From Mesaphorura yosii (lineage: Eukaryota > Arthropoda > Collembola > Poduromorpha > Tullbergiidae), in NCBI GenBank assembly GCA_009869945.1, contig WIXG01000044.1, positions 124,001-188,000 on the forward strand: a stretch of DNA of 64,000 bases, written 5' to 3'. A program made the position numbers and the translations under genes. Positions 1-12,567 of this stretch are shown piece after piece; position 1 is the stretch's first letter, and every line of letters starts with the position of its first letter. The notes below the pieces were generated by a model. The model was not told the DNA's origin. It searched no databases and saw nothing but the letters and a program-made list of their open reading frames with translations.

Positions 1-992
1 GCACCGAATCATTCGTCAGCATCCTCGAGACACCATCGCACAGCCTCAGGCGCCAAGCCCAAGCCAGCACAGATTGAACAAGAAGAAGATGAAGGCGAAT
101 ACAACACAGTCGAGTTTGATGATGAAACCGAAGCTGAAGCAGGGCTAGAGGAAACTGAACTCGATACTAATCAGGAGGACGACGACAACGCAAGCAGCGT
201 TTTTGCCCAGCAATCAGAACCAGTCAGCAAAAAGTCTTCTGGCAAAAAGAACGGCAGTAATTCAAATGGAGTTCATTATCTCGTAAAGTCCAACAGCTTC
301 CGTCGCAAACTTCGCCTTGGCGGTTCATCGTCACCAAATTCCAATGCAAAGAAGTCACAATCAATGAGGATTTCACATGCAACGTTCGCAACGACAACAA
401 GCGTGGCCAGCAAAGGAAAGAATTCTTCAAACATGGCGAACCCGAACACTGATAAGCGCTACAGATTGGTGTCACCTTCAGAAAACGGCGTGCACCCACA
501 CGCACCGACGTCAACGTCAATGGACATTGCGAAGCTGAACAACACAATCGTGAGCACTCTACAAAACGTGGGTCCCAAATCACGAATAAAAGGATCGATT
601 CATTCCGAGTTTCACACGGTTGAACTGATTGCAACTGGCGATGATGACTCGGACGAATCAGCACAAAATACAAACGCCAACGCAGAGTGCGAAGACGATC
701 ATGGCAATGGCGGTAATGGCAAAAGCAAGAGCAAGAAGAAGAAGAGCGGAAGTGAACCGATGTTTGAATACGGGAACCAAATTCATCGAAGACTTTACTG
801 TCCAGAGCGGTCGTCCAAGCTGGATCAAAAATCGGAAAGGTCCGGCAATCTTTGTGGGCCGTGGTAAGTTGTCGATGAGCGACGAACGAGCATTTACACT
901 TGATTGCTATCGTAATTAAGGTTAATTTTGCTGATCATTGTAATTGCAGGTACGACCTCTGGGGCTGTGACAATTCGGTAACCTTCGCATAA
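1..992 (+). CDS. C-terminal part of an unrecognised protein, 5' truncated by the window edge
   Basis: The frame is open from base 1 to 863, where there is a good donor (GTAAGT at 864-869). The acceptor ends at 949, and the last exon 950-992 adds a short tail ending at TAA 990-992. Splicing completes a Trp codon (TG at 862-863 plus G at 950), giving the tail GPWYDLWGCDNSVTFA. The visible 302 residues are mostly disordered: an acidic stretch rich in Glu/Asp, a basic Ser/Lys part (about residues 75-125), and a KSKSKKKK run (about 241-248). I see no transmembrane segment or domain. The Cys- and Trp-rich last 20 residues look more constrained than the rest. It lies upstream of two CACNG-type genes on the same strand, so it could be the cytoplasmic tail of another membrane protein, but nothing in the sequence proves that. 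Function unknown. Confidence 0.7.
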
Positions 993-1254
993 ACAAATAC
1001 GAGATACTGGAACACCCAAAACCTTCTTGACGAGTGTTCTTATTCCACGATGAATCTAATTTCTTATTGGCGTTCTTTACTTTGTGAATGGATTCGTGTT
1101 CGCTTTTATGTCAACGCCGCGTTCGTGTCAAAGTGCATCCGTGCATGTCAATTGATTTGTTCTGTAGTTTCGATTTTGTTTGCTAATTAGCTAATTTAGG
1201 CCATTTTATTTTTGTACGTACAGCTTTTGTAATGTTCCACGTTTACGTTTGCAT

Positions 1255-1260
1255 ATTAAA
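1255..1260 (+). promoter_or_regulatory. candidate poly(A) signal ATTAAA for the upstream gene
   Basis: ATTAAA about 260 bases after the stop at 992, followed by a T/GT-rich stretch. It is the best such signal before the next gene. No transcript evidence. Confidence 0.35.
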
Positions 1261-4085
1261 TGTGCTCGTGCTCAATGTGAATTACGTTTATCCCATATTT
1301 TTAGTATTATAAAAATGCTGATGCCAAAATAATTTTAAGTGCTTTGAGCCTCAACGGAGATAGGAGAATATGCAATCTTACCTTTGGTCATCTTTAGACA
1401 AGACGAGGACCTTCGATAACAAGCAAGCTAAGCTATACAATTTAATTATTCTCATCTTGTTTGTGTAATCTTGCATCAGCAGCTACGGAGAAAGGAATTT
1501 CATCGAGAATCAGTATCCAACACTCAAACTACGACGATGAACATGGAAATTGCAGCTGACATGGCGGCAGCGCACTGACGTGATTAGCTACGGTACGAGG
1601 CAAGCCAATGCTGATGCCAGGATTCAATTTTAATTAAGAAACCTGCACTGCGTTGCACGAGTTTACAGGTGGAATTTGAATCGGGCGAAGCTTTTTAATT
1701 AAATCTGAATCTAAGCTCTTCTTTATAGTAGGAAACCATTTCAGAATAGCAATAATTAATTACTTCCAAAATATCGCTTGTATTGGCAAATCGAGATTCA
1801 GTCTACTATATTAATACACTATATTATCAATAATGGCAGTTCGTGCGTCGCGGTCTAGAACGAGAAATTTGTAGTAGTAAGTTTCGAAATCTATTCTAGA
1901 AGTTTGCATTATGTATTTTAGTAAGCGCAACGAAATACGGACAGGAAAGCTACCGGTTGGGTTTGGGTTTTGGTAAGTAAAAAAGCTAAAGCACGTGTAA
2001 GGCGTAAAGTATACATGTACGAGTTTGAAGTTTGGAGATTTTAGAATAAATGCGTATATTTATTTCTACTCAAATTCTGCGATTCTGTCGTTCTTCCTGT
2101 CCTGTTGTTGATTAAAAGCCCGCCCCGATTTCGTGCCTGCGTTTTACTTCGAGTTTTTGTGTTCGTGGTTTCACATTCCGCGAATTTGAATTCCCGTGTA
2201 ATCAATCCTCGGTCGGTCAACAACAACTGGTCGTAATTACATCCACACTACAGCTGACGAGCTGATTACCTTCATGCAATCCTGATGGTATGGTAGTTCA
2301 TGGAACGTTTTTTTCCTTTCGGTTCAGTTTCACGTGCATATGCATACAAAACAAAAGACTCATTAACCCGAGACGTCAAGGAATATTTACAACAGTAGTT
2401 TTTGATGGAAGGCAGGTCTCACCTCACGGAAGTTATGGGCGCGAGTCACGCCAACCCATGCCCCTTCATGTCATACGTGTACACTGGCTCTTGTTTCTTA
2501 ATTTAAAAATAATTGTCAGACATTATACACACTAGCACTCTTAGCAAGTAAACATTGTTGCATTTTGCATACTATTTACATGTAAGTACATTGAACGCGA
2601 TACACGGTGCGGATTTGTACAAAATGTAATGGCACGAGATTGCAAAACGAAAACATGCAAAGGATCGATTCGAGTTTGAGGAATTTGAACCCGAGTTCGT
2701 GTTACGGCAGTTACATGCCAAGCACGGAAGTGGAAAAGATTTGCAATCCAACCGTTACATGATACAAGTATTTCAAATGTCTTTTTGTTCTCGTGTTATC
2801 ACAATCGTCAAATTCCTTCTTACAAACATGCAAATTCTGCGCTCTATAGAATTTCTGCAGGGAACAGGAAATCTCACATGGGGTCTGGGCACTTGGGAGT
2901 GCAGGGATAGTCAGCACGTGTGCAGGGACTAAAAATTATGAAATTAATCGAAATCGGGAATATTTTACACGCTTTTGACAAGACAAGAGACCGCAGTTCT
3001 TTGACTTGAAACTTACAGCCGTTTAAAATAATATTTAAAAGGTCACCAATAATTCCATTAGAACAAGTTGCTTGAGTTATTGGGGCTAGAATGTGGCTAT
3101 GAAGTCTCAAGTCGATCAGCTGTAACGAAAGTACTGAAATTCACTTTTGCAATTCGGTAGAGAATTCACTCGCCCTTGGCTGGGTCCGTGAATTATCAAA
3201 CAATGGCCTGACAGACAGGGCAGATGGATGAGAAATCTCGAAATGACCAAACTACAGCCACGATGAGGCAAGTAAAGATGAGACAATGCAATAGAATAAA
3301 TTTATTTGAAGCCTTTGCTTTGTAGTTTACTAAGCCTTTCTGTCGTGCTGCATCTGCGAGTGCGGTGCGAGTGTCCAGTCTTTCTCCAGTCCTGGTTCAA
3401 GCGAGACAAACGAATATTTCTTCTGCATTCTTGATGTGGTGAAAGAAAAAGAAAGCAGAATCTTTCATGATGGCTTGTACTTGTACTCGTGCTGTTCGCA
3501 CAATAGAATAAATGTTATTGTAATTGATTCAGTGCGGAGTGGTCAATGCGAGTGGCGAGTGAGAGCACGCATTTCATTTCATTGTTCATTGCACTTCGTA
3601 CTGTTGCTGCTGCTGCCCTGCCGCTGCTGGTGATGCTTTGTAATGAATTTATGATCCTCGTGTCCGCTCCTCGTGCGTGGCCAGTTCACAGCATGTCACG
3701 AGATACACGGACTCAGAGATTTTTGGCAATCTCACACGCGTGACTCGGTCAAGCAAAAGCGTTACTGCGTTTCGTCGCTACTTCAGAGAAAGCAGCAAGC
3801 AAGCAAGACGGAAGACAATAGAAAGAGACCAGACGCGAGGTGAGATTCGAGATTCAGATTTAGAATTTATACACTGCCAAAACGGAACAGAAGCGAAACG
3901 GAGTCGAGAACGAAGAAGAGCTAATGTGAAATGTAAAATACAGCGACTGCGACCGGACTGAAATCGATAGCTTTTACTCGCGACTCTCGAGACTTTTCCG
4001 CTCTGCACTTTGTAATTCTTACTAGACTACTGCTACTACACTTCGTCTTGTCTTCTGGTTTTCTTCCTGAACGAAATTCGTAAAC

Positions 4086-4101
4086 GTACACGTACGTGTA
4101 C
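4086..4101. repeat. perfect 16-base palindrome GTACACGTACGTGTAC
   Basis: Identical to its own reverse complement, centred on CGTACG. Similar CGTACG-centred palindromes recur through the window, for example the 14-base one at 61423-61436. Confidence 0.8.
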
Positions 4102-5492
4102 TCATCTCACCAACCACGCGTCACACGAATAGTGAAAGTACACGATGCTTGTTGCTCGCTTGTGTTTTTTGCACTGCATTGCCCTGCAATGAAAAGACAA
4201 ACAAGACGAAGACACGGTCCACAGTCGCTGTTACAACTAAAGTGTTCTCGGATGCATGCAATTTAGAAAACAACAGCCAATCGCTCCGCCGCGTCCGCGC
4301 GGGCTCGGCGCGTTCAGGTTCAATGTACAGCCAAGGCGGAGAAGCGTGATGCGAACCCAAGCCATGCCATGCCAAAACGCAAGCAAGAACTGTTCAAGAT
4401 AACGAAGATTCACTGCCACCGCCACCGCTTGCTTTCGTTTTTGCTTTCTACTTCTATTTCTTCGGCTAATACCTTTGCCTGCACTGCCCTGAGTCAGTTC
4501 ATCTTTTAGTTTCTTCTTCATTTTCTTCATATTACCCGCGTGCAGCTCGCATGCTGCGTGCATTAATGGTTCATTGCACAAAGAGTCAAAAGGAAGACGC
4601 AAACCAGATCGTAGCAGGAATCTTCTTCATTATTAAAAAAAATATTATGCAAAACGAGACGAAAGCAAAAGCAGCAGCAGCATGGTGAAAATTATATAAC
4701 TACTGTCAGTTGCGTCGAGTTAAGGTAGAAAACAGGACTTATGGGACTTGGGTGCCTGCTGCCGTTGCATCTAATCTAAATCTAGAATCATCGTATAAAC
4801 ACTTCCAGAAAGGCAACTGCACTGCACTGCTATGTTGCAATGCGTCTGGAGAGAAGGGGGAATTGAACCTTTTCCGTGTGCTGCAGCGCAGAAAGGCAAG
4901 GCAGACTGAGGACGATAATTTCACCGTACGAGTACGTGAAACTTGTGACTGACTCGAAAAGTAGAGAACAGAGCTTGAGGATTTGTTGCTGGTTCGAATG
5001 CAATGCAGGTTCGAATGCAATGCTGCTGCTGCTGCTTTCTTTCCCTGCCATATAGGGTTGAAATTACAAATCTCATAATAGATGCACGCATACGCGTACA
5101 CGATCAAGCCACCGAATACGAGTACCAAGAACAGAAGCAACAGCAGCAGCAGAGTAAATAAATAAGAGACATGCACACAGTCAGGCAGGCTTGGAAGGGG
5201 AAAGTCGTGGTCGTGGTCTGGTTGCGCTGTACTTCGTGACTTGGCTGGCTGGCGAGGCGAAGCGGTAGCGGGCCTCTTCTGTTGTGAGTCAGAATTCAGA
5301 TTGGATTCAGCGTTCAGCCAACAATACCGAACGAACACCGCACCAGAGGAGAACAAAACCGAAGCGCAGCGCAGCACACGCGAAGAACTGCAGCCGTTCA
5401 GTGCATACACGTTGAGTGTTGGAATTGAAAAGAAAGCAAATACTCCGCTCTGTGCAGTGTACAACGAAAGCTGAGCGTTATCTCCAGCGGAC

Positions 5493-5522
5493 TCAGTTGT
5501 CGTTGTCAGTTCGGCTTCAGTT
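5493..5522 (+). promoter_or_regulatory. cluster of three TCAGTT initiator-like motifs
   Basis: TCAGTT occurs at 5493-5498, 5506-5511 and 5517-5522, about 230-250 bases before the start codon at 5744. It matches the arthropod initiator consensus (TCAKTY). A GTGAGT donor at 5581 and an acceptor-like TTTTCCAG ending at about 5682 could bound a small 5' UTR intron. There is no TATA box at the right distance. Suggestive only. Confidence 0.35.
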
Positions 5523-5743
5523 GGAGTTCCAGAAGCAAGCGCAAGCAGTCACGAGTCACGAGCAGTTTTTCTTATTCTTGGTGAGTAGAAAGTGATCATT
5601 GTCTTCTCGCTCCTTTTTCTGGACATCGTCAGCGCACCACCAATCTGAGGGAAGTCGTCACTATCTAGCTCGAATTTTCCAGACATGTAACGACGTTTTA
5701 ATTACCCTCACATATTCCATATTCGATCACGAATTACGACACA

Positions 5744-8700
5744 ATGAAAAAGCACTACAAACACCTTGCCGTTCTCGGCACACTCTGCTGTGTGGCGGCC
5801 CTCGCTGTTCTGTGGCTGGCCGTCCTCACCGTCGACTGGGTCTCGATCCAGGAGCCGCAGTTGGACCCGCTTGAGCTGGACAAACTCGGGCCATATGAGG
5901 AGCCTCGGCCGCATTTGATCCGCGCCAAATTTGGTCTCTTCAAAATGTGTTATCAGCAGATGAACTCGTTGACCCTTCCTCCAAAGAGTAGCATTGGGTC
6001 AGTGGACTCGCTTGTGCACAGTGTCAGTAGCAGTGCCAACACCGGGCCCGGGCATGGGCACCACATTAATAATCCGTACAGTGGACTGGGTACGTTTGGG
6101 AACGCCGGTGGAGGTGCGAGCAGCACGAGCCCAGTAGAGTGCATCGATCTGGACTGGTACAACTTTGGAGTTATCAATCTTGGCCCTTCATTCCGAAAAC
6201 CGCCGCAAATGCCGACGGAGCTGAGTGCCAACTTGGTTGAGAAGCTGAGGTGAGTTTAAAGTCTTGCTCGGGCTAAGCATAAGCGTAGACCGGCTAAATA
6301 TTCGTGTTATTCGTTACTGGAGTGTAGAAAAGTTCTGGAGTAGAGATTAAGAGCAAAATATGACCATATGGTCTTTGTTCCTTTCCTGCACTTTTGAAGC
6401 TGCACTTGCACTTTACGGATATTCGGATCTCCCGTTCGTTGTTACTTCAGCCCTTTCATTAAGCCTAAGCCAGTAACGCTTTTCCTGTGCTTGGTTACGG
6501 ATTAGGGCTCCCTCCAGTTTTATTTTTCTTCCACGCACTCGTCTACCCGTACGTACACACGTAATAAATGTGGCTGTATTGACAGGGTGCAATGAGCACC
6601 GTGCACACATGTGATCATTTCTCAAATAACTCTGTCCACTTACTTTTATTAGTGTCCTCGTCCCCTTCTCATCTTCAAACAGCAACAATTCTTCGCTTCT
6701 TCGTCTACCATGTTTTCCGGCTCGGTTCGGCTACGTAAACAGTCTTTATGATCCCACACCACGACTATGACGAATATAGCTTGAGTTTCCTCTCAGCCTA
6801 AATAAAATCAAATTTTCACTGATAGAAGCTTGCATCTTGTCGGCTAGTATTGCAGAAGATTCAAACGGATTAGAACTGCGCTTTTGTGAATATGAGCATC
6901 CAAGAATTTGAAATACAGAAATACTACGGGAATCGAAACTCTAAACCTTAATCATGGTCATTAGTTCTTTAGTGTGTATTGGTCTCCTTGCCCTCTTCTG
7001 TAATTATTTTCCTACTGAATCCCCTCCGCATCAGCATCGGCGTCAATTGACTGTCCAATTTGTCTCTTTCGGGTCTTCCGAGAAGCAATGATCTTAATCA
7101 CTATTCACTAATCACTTTGAGTGGTAGGGTCAGGTCGAGTGTAGTCATGGACACACCCACGCCCACACGATTCACGATGCATTAAGTTAGACAGTATCTC
7201 AATTCCTTAATTTTGTCTCAACCAACAAGCGCGTCGTTTATTCATTTGAAACACGGGCTTCTAACAAACTAGAATCCTTCAGATTTCTAGTTTCACAACG
7301 TTTGTAGTATCACTGCATGGCGAACGAAGGAGCAAAACTGCGGTTTTCCCACAGTACAACTAACCAGACATTCAGCACGTAGAAATCTAAATCAATTCCA
7401 CTGCTCTTCAAATCACAATTTAGTTTGCAGTCGATTCGCTGGCTGGAACAAAGAGAAACCGAAATTCAGTCAACCGCATTCATTCGGTTTTCGGGATTTG
7501 CAAGCAACTGGAATGCAAATTAGGTTCAATTACGGTCGTCCAAGTTGTTTACGACACGGGCACGGGCACAGCGTGTAATGACGAAAATGGAAGACTCCTC
7601 GCAATTCGAATGCAAGGCATATTTTTCAGATTTGTGAATTAAATTTAAGAAATTCATCAAAAGACGCACGCACGAGTGGGCTTTCCAAGCGAAGGTGCTG
7701 GGAAAGAAATATGGGAATGCCCTGAATTGTGAATTCGGAAATAAAAGGAACTGTGGCATGCAGCGGCCGAGTATGCGGCTCATGAATAGAAATGGACAGA
7801 TAACACGAAAAGAGTACCTCAGTCGGCAATTATTATCATCATGAAGTATGAGAGTCTGAAGCAAGGTATTAATTACAGAGCCAAAGTGCTTCTGAGAGAG
7901 AAAAGTGGCACTTGTAATATTGCACTCATGATGTAACATTTCCAGACTCAACATGAACTGCAAACGCGAACACCGAAAATTAGAGCTGAATTATTTATCA
8001 AAGCAAAACGCCAACACGCGCGACGTGAACTTTCTCTTCATTCTCTTTCATTCGGTGTGGTAGATTCACTTCATATTTTAATTTATTTCCGAGTGCCATA
8101 CCGGTGTTCACTTCAAAGCAGTCGTAGTAGAGTTTTACATGATAAATTAATGTAATTATGGCCGGATATAATGAATATTACATTATTTACACTTCCAGTC
8201 GCAGTCGCGGTCGGTCTAATTTACTATTCATGTTTGGTTTCTTCCGTGTCGTTCGCAGGTTCACACTTCCGTTTATTGGGCTCTCGGTCCTCTTCACGTC
8301 CATCTCGTTCCTCTGCCTCACATTTGGGTACTTTTGCCAGAAGAACAAGAAAATCATCGAAGCGAGTCTCCTGATTTTGGCAGGTAAGATCCTCTTCCAC
8401 TCTCCACCAAGCCAAAGTCAATCCAAGCCAGTTAACAATGTCGGAAAGCAAATAGACAACGCCAAGTGCGAGCAGTCAGTTCGAGTTTATTAAAGGAAGT
8501 AAAACAGCAGAGCGGCAGCAGCAATAGCAAAACTTTATTATTAAACAATAAAAGTATCTCAATAACACACAATCACCAGCACACGAGAGCAGGAGCCAAG
8601 CTTCCTTCAGCTTGAGCATAGCGTTGGAGCAGCCTCGGAATGGAATCCGAATCGGAGTTGGCAGGCAGGCAGCGCTGAGCGCTTTGTGATCGATTGCACT

Positions 8701-11700
8701 CGCACTTTTATATTATTATTTTATTATTGTATTGAGTCATGAGTTTTTCCTGAGAACGCGTGCCCAACTCAACTCAAATACAGGGTTCAGACCCCACATT
8801 GACTGTTTTCCTGCTTGCCTGCCATACTTCAGAAGTCTGAGCCAAGCTGCAGGCTCGCGGCGGGCTGAGATGAGTCACTTTTCATTTTGAAGCCTTTCTT
8901 TCATCTCGTTCGGGTTCTCGTTCTCGGGTTTTTGTGCTTGACGCCGACGCTTAACGCGAACGCTGGCGCTTTGTATCGCAATCGCAATGCAATAACGCAA
9001 AGCAACGCATTATTGCCATTTCCACTGCCTTGTTGAGTTGTTGATTCTCCTTTCTCCAGCTCGGCACTGCCTTGTAGAAGGAAAATAATAATTTAATACT
9101 CATCATCGTCATCGACTTTCATTCCATTCCACTACATTCGTCCATCTGTCTATTCCGTTTGTGTCAGTGTCTTTCTTTGAATCTTTCTCTGTGTCTGTAG
9201 TCGGCAGGCGTGATGCTGATGACTTTCTCTTCAAGAGTATTGTATTTGTATTGCGTCAAAGCCTGTGCTGAAATTACACTTTCAAGTGCTGCCGCTGACT
9301 GACTTAACTATACATGCTACAGCTATACTGATTGCTTTTATCTCTGTTGTTGGCAAGCCATCATTACAGGCCGACACGAAGCACTGGTAGCGTCATGGTG
9401 CAAAGAGTCAGCATTGAGCATCCTTTCTTCTGGCGCCTACTGGTTATTGGAAAATGCAATGAGGAATTAGTACAATAATGTCACAATACTAAATGCCAAG
9501 CGTGTTGGAAGGTCAGGTCTGACCATTTCAGAAACTCTTGAAGAATCAAGCCTTAATTTTCAAAAATTTAGAATTGGCCAGTAGCAAATGAATTTCGCAA
9601 AATCGCGTCAAAATGCTTTGGATAAAGTGAGAAAGAAAGTAGTAAACAGCTTTGGAGCACAGAATAACTAAATTCTAGAATTCTACGTCGTACTTCGTGC
9701 ATGACCTCCATACATCAAGTCAAGTCAGTCACTCCAGCGCAGCATAGCACAACAATCATGAACCACCATTAAACGATGATATTCTTGTATAAAATGGGTG
9801 TCATCAATCAATTTCATAATGTGGAAAGTGGTTCATCAATCACACTCACAACACAACCTATTTCTGCATAAAGCATACATGTACCAAGACCGAGGTCAAA
9901 TACAAGTCAAGTACGATGTGAATGAGGTGCATGCATTGAATGCACTGTAGAGATTCATTCGGTTTTTCGGTACTCGGACGCAACACAACACAAGCAAATG
10001 CAAAAGCGAAGCAAGAATTCATTATATCGTTATTACAGCTACTTATTCAGATGTCAAGTCAAGTCACAGGCAAAGAGCCGGAAACCAAGCCAAAATTCCA
10101 TTCCAGTAAAGAGCAAGGTCAGGCCATGCCAGGGACCAGACAAAGTAAATTGCGGTGTCATCTGCAATATGGAAAGCTATTAAAGTTATTTCATCATTCG
10201 TGTTCTCAGAATTGCCAGAATTCGGAATCGGGAGAATTCGGCTGCTCTTGAACAGCCATTAGACAATAATGCATGCTACAATTTTCAGGCGCAACAAAGT
10301 GCAATGTGTCATTCAATCATCACAGCAGCCAGAAGCCCGTAGGGCCGCGCCGCCTGCGCTGGCGTTGATCGCCTGCCCACACAGCGATATTGAATTACTA
10401 ATGGTGATGGTTACGGGAATGATAATCGAGTGTGTGATCGCGACCGCATCACTGCAATTCGATTCGATAGGGAATGACGCAATAGGCAATATCTTTTCAG
10501 CATTGAACCGGAAAATCGGAAAATGGAAGAAAGGAGTCTTGATCGCTTTCGGTTTCACCGATCTCATCAGAATCTGGAGACAGTACAAGACACAAGAACA
10601 CATTGTATTTGTATTATTATTGGTTTTATCAACTGAATGAGCCAGAAATTTCATTCCTGCCTGCAAGTGCGCCCACTCAACTATCAGAGCCATGCCAGGC
10701 CAAGATTCATGGCGTCGCTGATTGAATTCAAGCACCCGCACCGGTATCCGGCTGGCTGGGGACAAATGTGAAATGCAAAGAACGTGCAAGAACACTTGAG
10801 CACCGGCGCGACGCGGCGCGTGGGTTTCTGAGGCGTAAAAAGCACAATTCAATAATTTCTCCTTATTGCACGTAGAAAACAAGCAGATTCGGGGTGAGCC
10901 AGGACAGGACGGAGTCTGGAGACAAGGAGTAAGCAGGCACCAGAAGAAAGTGTACTAATAATAGTAAAAATGCCAGTAAAAATCGACTTTTCACTCTCTT
11001 CAATCTCTTTCGCCCTCTCCCTGCTGTCTGGAATTCTGTTCGTAATAAAATCGTAGACGGTGAGCGGGACACGACACAGGAAAAGTAACAGAAACGAACA
11101 GAACTCACGAATCGCAAATACAGGAATCCTTTTCTCCATTTGTATTTGGTGTTGGGTATTTGTTTCGGCTGTTTGCTTGCTCGTAGCCACGCAAAGAAAC
11201 GAGGCTCCAATTTAGATTTTGATCAAGCAGAGCACAAATAAGTGCAACTTATTTGCCGTACCCGCCACCGCGCCAAAAAAGTCGGACCATGGCGGCCAAG
11301 GAATTGTCTCGAGAAAAAAGTAATAAAAGTTTATAGTAATAACAGAGAAGGGCACGATAATAACCGTAAAAACAAACCAAAGACTAATAAGTAACTGAGC
11401 TGAACGCGCGTTATTCCGTGTAAGAACAGAAATTCAATTTAGGAGACACGGCAAGACTTTGAAAGCTGGTACCCTGGTGTTATTACACGTTTAATTGTAA
11501 TTAAGTTGGTGACGTTCGCGTTCTTCCAATGCATTATGCTTAAACTCACCGCTCACCGACTTTTGTTCTCATTTTCAGGTTTGTGTCAAGCTACCGCCCT
11601 GCTCACGTTCGTGTCCCAAATTGGCTCCGAGTTCGAAGCGAATCTCCCGTACAGCCACCACCACAAGCGATTGACGACCTTCTACCGCTACAAGTACGGA

Positions 11701-12567
11701 TACTCCTTCTACCTTTTCCTCCTCTCGTTCAGCCTCTCTGAACTTGCCGCTCTCTTCGACATGGCTGCCTACTTCCGCAAGTATCCTCCGAACCACTACG
11801 TCATCACGTTTCACAGGCAGGAGCCGTCGCCGTTCATGGGAACGAGTGGCAGTGTCACGGCGGTAGCGGGCTCAGGCGCAGGTAACGGAGGTGGTGGAAC
11901 CCTGAGCACGACGAACAACTCGAACCACGTCATTCAGCACACGCCACTCACGTCGACGTCGTATCACACAGACAGCCTCGGGTCCCGATCCAACCATCAT
12001 CATCACAATAGTTACAGTCACAGTAACTCGTCAAACACAAACACGTACCCAAATAGCAATTACAGTCAGCACCTTCTCCAGCACGGCGGCATGCATCATC
12101 ATCATCACACGTACTCACAAAACTATAATACTCCCCAGTCCGGGAGTAATTCAGCGGCTACAACGCTCACCAGTAAAAGTCATATCGGAGCAGCAGCTGC
12201 TCCAGACCTCTGCAACGACTACATAATGAATAGCAATGATCAAATGATTGATCTGACGCTGCATCACGCGACGATGGGTGTTGGCGTTGGGCAGACTGCG
12301 AGCCTTCGACATCACTCCACGATGAGAATGAGCAACACTGCAGCCGGCGGCGGTGGCGTCGGCGTGGATGAGAGCAGCAACGGCGGCAACGCGTCGGCGG
12401 CCGCGATGCCACTGCCTCCACCGCAATCGTTCATGAACCCCGAAGTCACGATTACAACAATCGAGAGGAATAACGGGTACGGCACGCTGAGGAATAACAG
12501 CAAACCACCGGGCGGAGGAGCAGCGATGGAGAGTTTCGGGACGATGAGGAAAGAAAACAATATCTGA
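5744..12567 (+). CDS. stargazin/CACNG-like four-pass membrane protein (TARP-type auxiliary subunit)
   Basis: Three exons: 5744-6249, 8259-8383, 11579-12567, joined in phase, 539 residues. An in-frame TAA at 5699-5701 supports the start. Four transmembrane segments lie at about residues 8-30, 172-195, 203-224 and 252-276. The first extracellular loop carries the family pattern W32 ... GLFKMC (64-69) ... C133, and the YGYSFYLF block before the fourth segment matches the YGWSF block of CACNG proteins. Relatives are calcium-channel gamma subunits and AMPA-receptor auxiliary proteins at the plasma membrane or synapse. The cytoplasmic tail (277-539) is disordered, Ser/Asn/Gly-rich, with His runs; it ends in KENNI, so I see no clear PDZ-binding end. 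Oddities: Phe replaces the usual Trp of GLW, and the first loop is long and Ser/Gly-rich. The neighbour at 15116 belongs to the same superfamily. Family assignment is firm; whether it acts on channels or receptors is inference. Confidence 0.87.
6250..8258 (+). other. intron 1 of the CACNG-like gene
   Basis: About 2.0 kb between donor GTGAGT (6250) and acceptor TTCGCAG (ending 8258). I see no exon or structured RNA in it. It contains minor T-rich and CGTACG-containing stretches. Confidence 0.8.
8384..11578 (+). other. intron 2 of the CACNG-like gene
   Basis: About 3.2 kb between donor GTAAGA (8384) and acceptor ATTTTCAG (ending 11578). Open frames on both strands (for example minus 10313-10882) lack family features. 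It is rich in CAAGTCAAG-like and GGCA-type short repeats. Confidence 0.8.

Larger units (their letters stand above)
993..5480. other. intergenic, no gene supported
   Basis: About 4.5 kb between the truncated first gene and the CACNG-like gene. Open frames here are short and look random in composition. The longest, on the minus strand at 4739-5464, was rejected. The stretch holds CAG/CTG runs (4668-4682, 5021-5036, 5138-5151), a 16-base palindrome at 4086-4101, and many short repeated words. Its right end probably contains the promoter of the next gene. Confidence 0.6.

Noticed and set aside
4739..5464. 241-codon minus-strand open frame with a Leu-rich hydrophobic stretch, antisense to the presumed CACNG promoter region
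   Set aside because: Composition is irregular, the hydrophobic part comes from a CAG/CTG repeat read in one frame, there is no family resemblance, and the opposite strand here looks like promoter and 5' UTR.
8775..8800. GGGTTCAGACCCC, resembling a T-arm
   Set aside because: A short hairpin is possible, but no A box, anticodon arm or acceptor stem is found around it.
10313..10882. 189-codon minus-strand open frame in intron 2 of the CACNG-like gene
   Set aside because: No domain, signal or conserved motif, and random-looking residue mix inside a well-supported intron.
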